Shown here in pieces: positions 19,225 to 27,930 of a stretch of 64,000 nt of DNA (positions are counted from its first letter, which is position 1; each line of letters begins with the position of its first letter). The notes below the pieces were generated by a model that did not search any database, was not told the origin of the DNA, and saw only the letters and a program-made list of their open reading frames with translations. The stretch spans positions 515,835 to 579,834 of the forward strand of contig NZ_BNCG01000001.1 of assembly GCF_014656355.1 (NCBI RefSeq), in the 5' to 3' direction. This stretch comes from Camelimonas fluminis. Its GTDB lineage: Bacteria > Pseudomonadota > Alphaproteobacteria > Rhizobiales > Beijerinckiaceae. A program made the translations under genes and the position numbers.

Positions 19225-20565
19225 TCAGGCATTTCTGTTGGACGAAGCGGCGATCTCGCGGCCGGATGACGCCCCTGCGGCGAGGGCGGCCCGCAGCCGG
19301 GCTTCGATCAGGTCAATGCCGCCGTCCATGGAAAATTCGGCCCGCAACCGACGCCAGGCGGCCTCGCCAAGGCGGGCGCGGCGCTCCGGTTCGCGCGCCA
19401 GCAGATTGATGGCGTTGGCGAGGGCGGTGAAATCGGCCGGTGGCACCAGCACGCCTTCCACGTCGTCGCGGATGAACTCGGGAATGCCGGCGAAATCGCT
19501 GGCGACGATGGCCAGTTTCTGGCTGGCCGCCTCCATCAGCACATTCGGCAGGCCATCCTGATCGCCGGAGCGGGTCTTGCGCGCCGGCAGCACGAACATG
19601 TCGGCGGCGCCGAGCAGGGCCATGACGTCCGGCTGGGCGAGGGCGCCCATGAAAGCCACGCGCTGGCCGAGGCCGAGTTGCTCCGCCTCCGCCTTGAGGC
19701 GCGGCAGCAACTCACCGCCGCCCACATGCACGAACTGCCAGTTGAGGTCGCCGGGCAACCCCGCGAGGGCTTTCAGCAGATCGCCAAAACCCTTCTTGGC
19801 GACGGCGCGGCCCACCGAGACAATCCGCACCGGGCTGGCCGGGTCGCCGCCGTCGCTGGCCGGGCGACTGTTCGGCGGAGGCGGCAGGCGCGACAGGTCG
19901 AGGCCGTGATAGGCGAGGGCGACGCGCTCCGGCTCAGGCGCCAGGGCTTGCAGGGCCGCGAGATTCTGGTGCGTGCAGGTCACGCCGAACAGGCACGCGG
20001 CGATCTTCTCGCGTTTCTCCCAATCCGGCGTGGTCCAGATGTCCTTGGCGTGGGCCGAAAAGCTCCAGGCCGCCGGGTTGTTCGCCGAACGGCGCAGCAG
20101 CGCGGCGTAGCGCACGACCGAAGCCGGCGTATGCAGATAGTGCACATGCACGTGGCCGACGCTGGCCGGCAGTTCGCGGGCGAAAACCACGGCCTGGCCG
20201 AGCCGGCGAATGCGGTTGCGCGTCAGGTCGCGGCGGAAGTCGCGGACGAAGGCGCCAAGCATGCGGCCGAAGCCCGGCTGGCGCATGGCCCAGCCAAGGC
20301 CTTTCAGCACGCGAACCGGCGCCTCATGCAGATATTCCGGCAGATAGGCCACGGGGGCCTGGATCTGCCGGTGCATGGGATGGACGGCGCTGTCGGTGGG
20401 CTCGCGCAATGAGACAATGCGCAGTTTCAGGCCGCGGCGCTCCAGGGCAAGAATTTCCTGGGCGATGAAGGTTTCGGAAAGGCGCGGGTAGCCCTTCACG
20501 ACGATGGCGATTTCGCTGGCTTCCGTAACGCCGGCTTGACCGGTTTTGGGCTGGGGGCGGGTCAT
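19225..20565 (-). CDS. glycosyltransferase, family 4 (WcaL/colanic-acid type)
   Basis: A 446-residue GT4 enzyme. Typical blocks are KGYPRLSETFIAQEI (24-38), HYLHTPASVVRYA (142-154), FSAHAKDIW (169-177) and the donor-site block DQDGLPNVLMEA (335-346). These match exopolysaccharide transferases of the WcaL/AmsK group, which add sugars to a lipid-linked repeat unit at the cytoplasmic face. The start ATG 20565 has no strong SD. It lies 108 bases from the upstream transferase gene and 172 bases from the downstream one, all on the minus strand. Confidence 0.9.
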   Translation of the reverse strand: MTRPQPKTGQAGVTEASEIAIVVKGYPRLSETFIAQEILALERRGLKLRIVSLREPTDSAVHPMHRQIQAPVAYLPEYLHEAPVRVLKGLGWAMRQPGFGRMLGAFVRDFRRDLTRNRIRRLGQAVVFARELPASVGHVHVHYLHTPASVVRYAALLRRSANNPAAWSFSAHAKDIWTTPDWEKREKIAACLFGVTCTHQNLAALQALAPEPERVALAYHGLDLSRLPPPPNSRPASDGGDPASPVRIVSVGRAVAKKGFGDLLKALAGLPGDLNWQFVHVGGGELLPRLKAEAEQLGLGQRVAFMGALAQPDVMALLGAADMFVLPARKTRSGDQDGLPNVLMEAASQKLAIVASDFAGIPEFIRDDVEGVLVPPADFTALANAINLLAREPERRARLGEAAWRRLRAEFSMDGGIDLIEARLRAALAAGASSGREIAASSNRNA

Positions 20566-20673
20566 GGGCGGCGGGTCATTTTGGGGAGGGCAATAGGGCT
20601 TTTTCAGGGGAGTGCTTTCCGGCGGAAGGAGTGCTGTCGCGCCTGGAAAAATGCGCTGGGATGGTGTTGGAGT

Positions 20674-21969
20674 TCAGCCGCCGCCGGAGGCGGCGCGCAG
20701 CAGGCTTTCCCGGTTCTGGTCAGGCGCTTGCCCGTTGCGGGCGCCCAGCCATTGGGCGAAGTCCTGGCGAATGGCGTCCGCGCCGCCAAGCAAGGAATCC
20801 GCGCACATGGTCGTGGCGCTTGGGCGCGGCTGCTCCAGCAGGCGATGCAGCGCCGCGGCCATGCGCAACGGGTCGCGTCCGCCGTCTTCTCCGACAATGG
20901 CGCTGGCCAGCCCCAGGCGTTCGGCCGCCATGGCGCGGATATATTGTTCGCGACGCGGGCGGGTGCGCGGCACGATCAATGCGGGCCGGTCGAAGGACAG
21001 CACCTCGCAGAAGGTATTATAGCCGCCCATGGCGACTACCGCCGTCGCCCGGTTCATCAGCGTTTCCAGCTTGCTGTCAAACGACAGCGCCGCCAGGCGC
21101 GGATGGCGGTTGATGCGCTCCATGAAATCGCGCCGGCGATCGCGGGCGATGAACGGCCCGAACACCACAAGGGCGGGAATCTGCAGGCCTGGATCCGCCT
21201 CATAGGCGCTGATGACCCAGTCGACCATGTCGTCGCCGTCGGCGCCGCCGCCGCTGGTGACGAGGATGAATGGCCCCCGGGTGATTTTGGGGTAGCGCGT
21301 CAGCGTTGGCTCGTTGGGCAGGCTGCGTCGCAGATAGCCCGTGTAAAGCGTGCGCTGGCGCAGGCGCTGCGACAGGTTGAAGGCGGCCAGCGGCTCGTAG
21401 ATTTCTTTCAGGCCGTAAACCCAGATGTCGTCATACAACGTTTCCAGCGCATGCAGCGCGCCCTTGCGCTCCCACTCTGGAACCAGCAGGGCGGGGTCGT
21501 CCATCACGTCGCGCACGCCGAGCACGATGCGCGCGCCCTGGCGGCGCGCCAGCTCCAGCGCGCCAGCGATTTCGCCGCGAAACCCGGTTGGCTCCTTGTC
21601 GACGATGACCAGATCAGGGCGGAAGCTTTCGGTGGTCTGGCGAATGAGCTGGGCCCGCAACGCCGCCGTTTCATCGACGCCCATGTTGAGGTTGAGGGTG
21701 CGGTAATCGCCATTGGCCATCTTCACGACGCCGGGCACCCGCACATAGTCGACGCCGGGGCGAAATTCGAAGCTGCCGATGACCGGCGAGCCCGAGACGA
21801 TGATCACCGAGACACCCGGCGCTTCGCTGGCGAGGACGTTGGCGATGGTTCGCGAACGGCGCAAATGTCCAAGCCCGAACGTGTCGTGGCTGTACATCAG
21901 CACGCGCGCGCCTGTCTTTGCCGCGGCGCCCAAAGCGCCGGCACGCCCCCCGGCGTCCTCCATGATCAT
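20674..21969 (-). CDS. MurG-like glycosyltransferase (COG4671-type)
   Basis: A 431-residue GT-B protein resembling the predicted glycosyltransferases of COG4671. Seen are YSHDTFGLGHLRRSR (26-40), a glycine-rich TSGGGADGDD (238-247) and the GT28-like donor motif GGYNTFCEVLSFDRPALIVPR (315-335, in two halves). No signal or membrane segment, so cytoplasmic. The start is at 21969 with GAGG 5 bases upstream; ATG 21963 is possible. It is the first gene of the minus-strand glycan cluster and is divergent from the ABC-like gene across about 340 bases, implying a shared control region. The acceptor is unknown. Confidence 0.86.
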   Translation of the reverse strand: MIMEDAGGRAGALGAAAKTGARVLMYSHDTFGLGHLRRSRTIANVLASEAPGVSVIIVSGSPVIGSFEFRPGVDYVRVPGVVKMANGDYRTLNLNMGVDETAALRAQLIRQTTESFRPDLVIVDKEPTGFRGEIAGALELARRQGARIVLGVRDVMDDPALLVPEWERKGALHALETLYDDIWVYGLKEIYEPLAAFNLSQRLRQRTLYTGYLRRSLPNEPTLTRYPKITRGPFILVTSGGGADGDDMVDWVISAYEADPGLQIPALVVFGPFIARDRRRDFMERINRHPRLAALSFDSKLETLMNRATAVVAMGGYNTFCEVLSFDRPALIVPRTRPRREQYIRAMAAERLGLASAIVGEDGGRDPLRMAAALHRLLEQPRPSATTMCADSLLGGADAIRQDFAQWLGARNGQAPDQNRESLLRAASGGG

Positions 21970-22310
21970 GAAGACCTCATTGCGGCCGCCGGCCGTGCTC
22001 CCGTCTCCGCCGGCGCTGGCTGCGCCGTCCGGCTCCCCTGGAGGCGCAACCTAGAACATTTCCGCGCAACACGGAAACGCCATAAAGTGCAACTTTGCGC
22101 CAGCAAAGCGGGTTTTCAGCGCGGCATGTGGACGAAAGCCGGAATGGCCCCGTGGGCGCACGGCGCATGTCTGTCAAAATGACGAATCCGCCGCTAGGCT
22201 CAGGACGCACGGCCTCCCGGCCCCTTGCAGGGCGTTTTCGACCGGCCCCACTTTGCAACTGACGGCTTTGAGATTACGCACGGAAGTCGCTCAGCCCCGG
22301 AGGTGAGACG
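21970..22310. promoter_or_regulatory. divergent intergenic control region of the glycan/ABC-like cluster
   Basis: About 340 bases between the divergent MurG-like gene and the ABC-like gene. It must hold both promoters. I saw no unambiguous -35/-10 pair or palindromic operator. The only clear signal is the strong SD GGAGGTGA (22299-22306) of the ABC-like gene. Confidence 0.5.
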
Positions 22311-24992
22311 TTGGAGCGAAATCTGTTCCGGTACGTCTGGCGTCTTTCCCGGCGCGACCAGCTGATCATCTTCGCGGTCGTGCTGGCGTCGCTGCCGTTT
22401 TACTACTGGTCGCTGGATCTGCCCAAGCGCATCGTCAACGAGGCGATCCAGGGCGGCGCCTTCAGAAGCGGCCTTCCCACTACGGATTTCCTCAAGCTTG
22501 GCGTCGAACTTCCGTCCTATCTTGGCGGCGGCTATGTCTCGATCCATGACGGCTACAAGGTTGGCCAGATCGGCCTGCTGTTCGGGCTTTCCAGCCTGTT
22601 CCTGTTCTTCGTGCTGGTGAACGGCGCCTTCAAATACTGGATCAACGTGGCCAAGGGGGCGTTGGGCGAGCGCATGCTGCGCCGCCTGCGCTTCGATCTG
22701 TTCGCCATCGTGTTGCGCTTCACGCCGGAAACCCAGAAGACCGTGAAGTCTTCCGAGACGGCCACGATGATCAAGGACGAGGTGGAGCCGATTGGCGGCT
22801 TCATCGGCGACGCCTTCTCCCAGCCCCTGCTGCTGGGCTCCCAGGCGATCACCGCCATGACGTTCATCATGCTGCAGAACGTCTGGCTTGGGCTGATCGC
22901 CGGCGGCATCGTCGCCATCCAGTTCACGGTCATCCCGCGCATGCGCCGCGTGCAACTGCGCCTCGGCAAGCAGCGGCAGATCCTCTCCCGACGCCTCGCC
23001 GGCAAGGTCAGCGAGGTCGTGGACGACCTCGAAGCCGTTCACGACAACGACGCCACGGCCTATGAGCGCGCCGACGTGAGCGAGCGCCTGTACACGCTCT
23101 TTGACCTGCGTTTCCGCATCTACAAGTGGAAATTCATGGTCAAGTTTCTCAACAACCTGCTGGCCCAGATCACGCCGTTCTTCTTTTACGCCGTCGGCGG
23201 TTATTTCGCCCTCAAGGGCACCCTCGACATTGGCCAGCTCGTCGCCGTCATCGCCGCCTATCGCGATTTGCCGCCGCCGCTGAAGGAGCTGATTGACTGG
23301 GACCAGCAGCGTCTCGACGTGCAGATCAAGTACGAGCAGGTGGTGCAGCAGTTCTCGCCGGACAGGCTGCTGTCGGAAGAAACGCTGGCGCCGTTGCCGC
23401 CCGGCGTCGAGCCGCCGCGCCTGCAGGGTCCGGTGGCGCTTACCGATCTGCACATCACCGACAGTCATGGCATGGTGCTGGTGGAGCATCTGTCGTTCAC
23501 CCGCGACCTGCCGATGCGCATCGCGCTGGTGGCCCAGGACAGCGCCGCGCCTGGCGCCGTGGCGCGCGTGCTGGCGCGGCGCATCACCGAATATCGCGGA
23601 GCGGTCACCTTCGGCGACGTTGAGCTTTCCCGGATGCCGGAGCATCTGACGGGGCGGCGCATCGCCTATGCCGGACCGGAGCCGGTGCTGTTCGCTGGCT
23701 CCCTGCGGGAAAACCTGGTGTATGGCCTGCGCCACCGGCAGCGGGACGCGCCGGAACTGACTGGCGTCCGGCGCATGGAGGCGCTGCGCACCGAGGCGGC
23801 CATGGACGCCACCGGCGAGGGCTGGCTGGATCTGGAACTGGCGGGCGTCGACGACGCAACGGCGCTCGATGAGCGGCTGACGGATGTGCTTGAACTGGTC
23901 GGCCTGCGCGAATCGCTGCTGAAACTTGGCATGTGGGGGCTGGTCGACCCGGAGCGTTACCCGCGCCTGGCGGAGAAAGTGGTGGAGGCGCGCAAGATCG
24001 TCCGCCAGCGTCTGGAGGAGCAGGGGCTTTCCAACCTGATCGAGCCTTTCGATTTCGAGCTTTACAACAATCAGGCCACCGTGGCCGAGAACCTGCTGTT
24101 TGGCGTGCCGGTGCATGCGGATTTCATGGGCGAGGCGCTGGCCGAAAACCGGCTGGCGACCCGGGTTCTCGACGCCGAGGATGTCCTCGATTCCCTCATC
24201 AACATGGGTGCGGGCATCGCCGCCACCATGAATGAGATTTTCCGCGATCTGCCGCCGGGGCATCCCCTGTTCGAGCAATTTTCGTTCATCGACGCCGATG
24301 ACATCGCCGATTTCGATGACATCGTCGCGCGCTGGAAATCCCGGGGGATCACCGGTCTCTCACCTGACGAGCGCGCGCGGCTGCTGGCCCTGACGCTGGA
24401 TTATATCGAGCCGAAACATCGTCTTGGCCTGCTCAACGATGATCTGCGCCAGGCCCTGGTGCGGGCGCGCAAACGCCTGCATGCGGCCCTTGATGAGAGC
24501 GCCTATGTTGGCGCTGTCGAGTTTTACGATCCGGACCGGCTGACGGCCGCTGCGCCCCTGCGCAACAATCTGGCGTTTGGCCGCATGAGCCACAGCATGG
24601 CGGACGCGCTGCCGCGCATCACCGCGCAGACGACCGAACTGATCGATGAACTCGGGTTGCGGCTGGACGTGGAGCGCGTGGGGCTGGACTATCAGATTGG
24701 CCCGGCCGGCCGGCTGCTGTCGGCGGAGCATCGGGTGGCGGTTTACATCGCGCGGGGTCTGATCAAGAATCCCGACATGCTGATCCTGGACGGGGTGTTC
24801 TCCGCTTTCGGCGAGAACCATGCCCGCGCCATGCTGACCGCGATCTCGGAGCGCATGGCGGGCCGGTCGATCGTCGCGGTGTTGCATGGCGAAGCGCTGG
24901 CCGATCCCGGCGTGTTTGACATGTTGGTGCGCTTCGAAGGGGTGCATCCGGTTGTGGTGCGCGACCAGCATGGGGCTTCAGCCGCTGGCTGA
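22311..24992 (+). CDS. ABC-exporter-like protein with degenerate, expanded nucleotide-binding domain
   Basis: An 893-residue protein. Residues 1-330 resemble an ABC exporter membrane domain with about six helices. The rest resembles an ABC ATPase but has lost its catalytic motifs: the Walker A region reads IALVAQDSAAPGA (404-416, no GKS/T), the signature is LSAEH (803-807) instead of LSGGQ, and Walker B ends LILDG (Asp827 kept, catalytic Glu replaced by Gly828). The H-loop His859 remains. The ATPase is expanded to over 450 residues and contains three copies of the block that follows the Q-loop (xLRENLxYG type) at 464-472, 590-598 and 749-757. The start is TTG with an excellent SD. It probably cannot hydrolyse ATP in the usual way. 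Export of the glycan made by the divergent transferases, or a scaffold role, is inference. Confidence 0.87.
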   Translation: MERNLFRYVWRLSRRDQLIIFAVVLASLPFYYWSLDLPKRIVNEAIQGGAFRSGLPTTDFLKLGVELPSYLGGGYVSIHDGYKVGQIGLLFGLSSLFLFFVLVNGAFKYWINVAKGALGERMLRRLRFDLFAIVLRFTPETQKTVKSSETATMIKDEVEPIGGFIGDAFSQPLLLGSQAITAMTFIMLQNVWLGLIAGGIVAIQFTVIPRMRRVQLRLGKQRQILSRRLAGKVSEVVDDLEAVHDNDATAYERADVSERLYTLFDLRFRIYKWKFMVKFLNNLLAQITPFFFYAVGGYFALKGTLDIGQLVAVIAAYRDLPPPLKELIDWDQQRLDVQIKYEQVVQQFSPDRLLSEETLAPLPPGVEPPRLQGPVALTDLHITDSHGMVLVEHLSFTRDLPMRIALVAQDSAAPGAVARVLARRITEYRGAVTFGDVELSRMPEHLTGRRIAYAGPEPVLFAGSLRENLVYGLRHRQRDAPELTGVRRMEALRTEAAMDATGEGWLDLELAGVDDATALDERLTDVLELVGLRESLLKLGMWGLVDPERYPRLAEKVVEARKIVRQRLEEQGLSNLIEPFDFELYNNQATVAENLLFGVPVHADFMGEALAENRLATRVLDAEDVLDSLINMGAGIAATMNEIFRDLPPGHPLFEQFSFIDADDIADFDDIVARWKSRGITGLSPDERARLLALTLDYIEPKHRLGLLNDDLRQALVRARKRLHAALDESAYVGAVEFYDPDRLTAAAPLRNNLAFGRMSHSMADALPRITAQTTELIDELGLRLDVERVGLDYQIGPAGRLLSAEHRVAVYIARGLIKNPDMLILDGVFSAFGENHARAMLTAISERMAGRSIVAVLHGEALADPGVFDMLVRFEGVHPVVVRDQHGASAAG

Positions 24993-25136
24993 CGTCACGC
25001 CGGTTCTGGAACAGGATTTGATCCGGCGACAGGATGTCTGCGTCAGGTTCGATGCTTTTCCCCGCGCCGGGCGGTCAGCCCGGTTTGCAGGGAGTGTTTT
25101 GGCGGGGCCGCCTTCTGGCCCAGTGGAGGGGGCGGA

Positions 25137-25577
25137 ATGACGCTTGAAACTGAAGTTCAATCGCTACGACAGGTGCCGATGTTCCGGGACATCGATCCGG
25201 CCCGGCTGAAGTTGCTGGCCTTTACCAGCGAGCGGGTGACTTTCGCCAATGGGCAGCGGTTCTTCACCCAGGGGGATGTCGGCGACGCTGCTTACGTTAT
25301 CCTTGACGGCGCCGCCGACGTGCTGCTGGAAACCGCCCATGGGCAGCTCAAGGTGGCCGAATTCGGCCGCAACGCCCTGATCGGTGAAATGGCGGTGTTG
25401 GCGGAGACGCCGCGCAGCGCCACCATCATGGCGGTGGGCGACGTGGTGGCCCTGCGCATCGACAAAAGGGTGTTCATTGAGCTGCTGGCGCAGTTCCCGC
25501 AGATGGCCATCGCCGTGATGCGCGAAATCGCCACCCGCCTCGAACGCACCAACGCGCGCCTCGCCAGCCGCAACTGA
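25137..25577 (+). CDS. stand-alone cyclic-nucleotide-binding domain protein (Crp-like, no HTH)
   Basis: A 146-residue cNMP-binding domain. The phosphate-binding cassette is recognisable as GEMAVLAETPRSAT (about 83-96), preceded by GDVGDAAYVILDG. The protein stops after the C-helix, so the DNA-binding helix-turn-helix of Crp/Fnr proteins is absent and it cannot be a normal transcription factor. A GGAGGGG SD supports ATG 25137. It follows the ABC-like gene on the same strand after 144 bases; it may act on that protein or on the transferases by protein contact (inference). Confidence 0.9.
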   Translation: MTLETEVQSLRQVPMFRDIDPARLKLLAFTSERVTFANGQRFFTQGDVGDAAYVILDGAADVLLETAHGQLKVAEFGRNALIGEMAVLAETPRSATIMAVGDVVALRIDKRVFIELLAQFPQMAIAVMREIATRLERTNARLASRN

Positions 25578-25597
25578 GGCGGCGGCTTCCTTTGGCA

Positions 25598-25643
25598 CGC
25601 TCTGGAGCAAAAACCGGTCATCCAGAGCGGGGGATTTGCTCCA
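25598..25643. repeat. nested inverted repeats (dispersed intergenic palindrome family)
   Basis: Two overlapping inverted repeats: cgctctgg/ccagagcg (25598-25605 with 25622-25629) and tggagcaaa/tttgctcca (25603-25611 with 25635-25643). The two alternative stems cannot form together. It lies between the cNMP gene and the DUF2842 gene and shares the gagca / tgctc core with the repeat at 9363. Confidence 0.55.
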
Positions 25644-25710
25644 TTGACCTGATGGCGCTGGTTTCAGGCCTGACGCGCCGGCAGGCGCCCAGCGCATGGC
25701 CGGCGCGCCG

Positions 25711-25917
25711 TCAGCTATCCGCGCGCTCCATCCATTTGATCAGCGGCATGATCGGCAGCACCCAGCCGACGCCGGCCAGCAGGAAGAAAATGAACTGCGC
25801 CGTCTTGCCGGCCTCCTGGATGCGGCCCTGCGCAATGACCATGACGACCAGCGCATAAACCATCACGAAAACCAGCATCCCGATCGAACCGAAGAATTTG
25901 CGTTTGCGGCGGGTCAT
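25711..25917 (-). CDS. small membrane protein, DUF2842
   Basis: A 68-residue protein with a basic N terminus (MTRRKRKFFG) and two predicted membrane helices (about 10-30 and 38-58). Length and pattern match DUF2842, a family of Hyphomicrobiales. Function unknown. GGAG precedes the ATG at 25917. In related genomes it often lies beside the haem A synthase gene, as here. Confidence 0.8.
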   Translation of the reverse strand: MTRRKRKFFGSIGMLVFVMVYALVVMVIAQGRIQEAGKTAQFIFFLLAGVGWVLPIMPLIKWMERADS

Positions 25918-26239
25918 GACGTCTCCGGTGTCCAGGCGTCAGAACCGGATCCGTTCGCGCTGAAGCGCCGTTGCGTCCAGGCAGGCGGCGAATCCGTCTC
26001 TGTTCAATATGGTGGGGCGACTGGCGAGATCTGTGACCGCGCAAGTCCGGATCGCGCTCCGGCGTCGCCCGGACAGCCTCTAGACCAATACCGCCGCAGT
26101 TGAAACCGCTTTTGCCGCCGCCGGCCTGATGGGCGGCGGCGAGGGTGCGGCGGTTGCCCGCCTTGGCGGCGCCCGCGGGCCGGCATTATACGACAGGCGC
26201 GGCGGGCCAGATCGCGCGCCGCCCGTATGGAGTGAAGCC
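25918..26239. other. divergent intergenic region before the haem A synthase gene
   Basis: About 320 bases between DUF2842 and the haem A synthase gene. No other gene seen. The haem A synthase frame stays open upstream to 26129, but that stretch has no SD and unlike composition. Confidence 0.5.
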
Positions 26240-27370
26240 ATGACGACAACCAGCATCGACGACGCCATCGCTGGCGCGCGCGCGGGGGTGGGCGACAGGG
26301 GGCCTGCACAGCCTGGCCAGCGGGCGGTGCGCAACTGGCTGATCTTCGTCAGCTGCCTGATCTTCGTCATGGTCGTTGTGGGCGGCGCCACCCGTCTGAC
26401 CGGCTCTGGCCTGTCGATCACCGAGTGGAAACCGATCACCGGCGCCATTCCGCCCCTGTCGCACGGCGCCTGGATGGCCGAGTTCGATTTGTACCGGGCG
26501 ACGCCGCAATACAGGCTGCTGAACGCGGGCATGTCGCTGGGCGAGTTCCAGTTCATCTATCTGTGGGAGTGGGGGCACCGTCAGCTTGGCCGCTTCATTG
26601 GCCTGGCCTACATGCTGCCGCTGCTCTGGTTCGCCGTGCGCGGCGCCGTGCGCGGCCGCCTGCTGGTCACCCTGGCGGTGATCGGCCTGCTTGGCGGTTT
26701 GCAGGGCGCCATCGGCTGGATCATGGTGCATTCGGGCCTGCAGCCCGGCATGACGGCGGTGGCGCCGGTCAAGCTGATGCTGCACCTGCTGGCCGCCTGC
26801 ATCCTGCTTGCGTGCGTCGTCGCGGTCATCGTCCGCCTGTCGCCGCGCGCTGAGGCGCGTTCAGCGGCGCGCGTGCGCTGGCTGGCCGGGCTGCTGGTCG
26901 CCGGCAGCTTCGCGCAGATCGGCCTTGGCGCGCTGGTGGCGGGTTTGCACGCGGGGCTCACCTATAACACCTGGCCGTTGATGGATGGACGCTTCATTCC
27001 GGATGCGGCGACGCTGGCGCCGCTTGATCCCTGGTGGATGAATATGCTCGCGACGGTTCCGGCGGTGCAGTTCAACCACCGTATGGGCGCCTACATCCTG
27101 CTGGCTCTGGCCATTTTTCACGCCGTCGACGTGCGGCGGCTGGCGGCAGCGGGCCTCGCCTCCGCCCGGGCCGCGCATCGCGCGATGGCGCTTGCCGGCG
27201 TCATCGCCGTTCAGGGCGTGATCGGCGTGGCGACCCTGCTGCTGGCCGTGCCGATCTGGGCCGGGCTGCTGCACCAAGCTTGCGCCCTGGCCGTGCTCGT
27301 GACCGCCGTGATTCATGCCAGACGGCTGGGCGCGGCCCGTTCCGGCGGAGCAGCCGCCACCTTGCGATAA
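26240..27370 (+). CDS. ctaA: haem A synthase (COX15/CtaA)
   Basis: A 376-residue integral membrane enzyme with about eight helices, converting haem O to haem A for aa3-type cytochrome oxidase. Diagnostic blocks are VVVGGATRLTGSGLSITEW in the first helix, EWGHRQLGRFIG with its haem-ligand His, LGALVAGLHAGLTYNTWPLM, and FNHRMGAYIL with the second conserved His. Length and motifs fit the alphaproteobacterial COX15 type. ATG 26240 has GGAG upstream. It is monocistronic; no cox or cta genes lie nearby in the window. Confidence 0.96.
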   Translation: MTTTSIDDAIAGARAGVGDRGPAQPGQRAVRNWLIFVSCLIFVMVVVGGATRLTGSGLSITEWKPITGAIPPLSHGAWMAEFDLYRATPQYRLLNAGMSLGEFQFIYLWEWGHRQLGRFIGLAYMLPLLWFAVRGAVRGRLLVTLAVIGLLGGLQGAIGWIMVHSGLQPGMTAVAPVKLMLHLLAACILLACVVAVIVRLSPRAEARSAARVRWLAGLLVAGSFAQIGLGALVAGLHAGLTYNTWPLMDGRFIPDAATLAPLDPWWMNMLATVPAVQFNHRMGAYILLALAIFHAVDVRRLAAAGLASARAAHRAMALAGVIAVQGVIGVATLLLAVPIWAGLLHQACALAVLVTAVIHARRLGAARSGGAAATLR

Positions 27371-27642
27371 ACCCATGCATCCGGTCAGAGCGGTTTCCGG
27401 CCAGGCGGAATTGTGTGGTTGATCAGCATGGGCTCAAGGCAGGAAAGCCAGGAGCCGTTTCTGATCCGCACTGGCCGGAAAGGGCTTGAGGGAGACTGGG
27501 TGCTTCCGGCGACGGGGGCCGGACCCACTCCAACCGGCGGGGAAGGGGCCTGGCTGGCTCAGGCCGCACCTGTTTCTCCCGGAGATGCGGCGCGCCCGAT
27601 CCCGTCGCTGCCGGGCGCCATTCGGGGCGCATCACCATTCGT

Positions 27643-27720
27643 GATGCATCCTGCCGGGGTGCGAAGATGCTGACGCATCCCCGCGTGGCAGCGCCCAAAC
27701 CCCGCTCCGGCGGGGTTTTT
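27643..27720 (+). ncRNA. possible small RNA ending in a Rho-independent terminator
   Basis: A hairpin (ggggtgcg ... cgcatcccc, about 27657-27682) is followed by a GC-rich terminator (27698-27720). No coding gene immediately precedes the terminator; the haem A synthase gene stops 330 bases upstream. This could be the 3' part of a small RNA or a distant terminator of that gene. I do not recognise a known RNA family. Confidence 0.3.
27698..27720 (+). terminator. Rho-independent terminator
   Basis: aaccccgc (27698-27705) pairs with gcggggtt (27710-27717) over a 4-base loop, and the T run extends to 27720. Confidence 0.8.
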
Positions 27721-27920
27721 CGTGGGCGGATTCGGGTTGGGGCGGCGCCGGCGGCGCGATCAAATCGGCATGATGCATGGAACTGGCGGGCAGGTTCGTG
27801 CGTCTCATGAGATAGGCGGGCTCGCGCGTCGTTGTGGACGCGAATCACCCCTGCCTAATAATCGAACGATTGTTTCATGATTAATTCTTTGAAATATTGA
27901 CGACGTTGATTTTAATTGCA

Positions 27921-27930
27921 ACGTATACGT
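27921..27930. promoter_or_regulatory. palindrome in an AT-rich island, possible protein-binding site
   Basis: acgtatacgt is a perfect 10-bp palindrome inside about 140 bases of AT-rich DNA (27850-27990) in an otherwise GC-rich genome. aatcgaacgatt lies close by, near 27860. A binding site for a silencer or regulator is possible; there is no gene directly downstream. Confidence 0.3.

Noticed and set aside
22200..24278. Long minus-strand frame opposite the ABC-like gene
   Set aside because: The plus-strand gene has an excellent SD and membrane and NBD-like blocks; the minus-strand product is His/Arg/Gln-rich shadow sequence.
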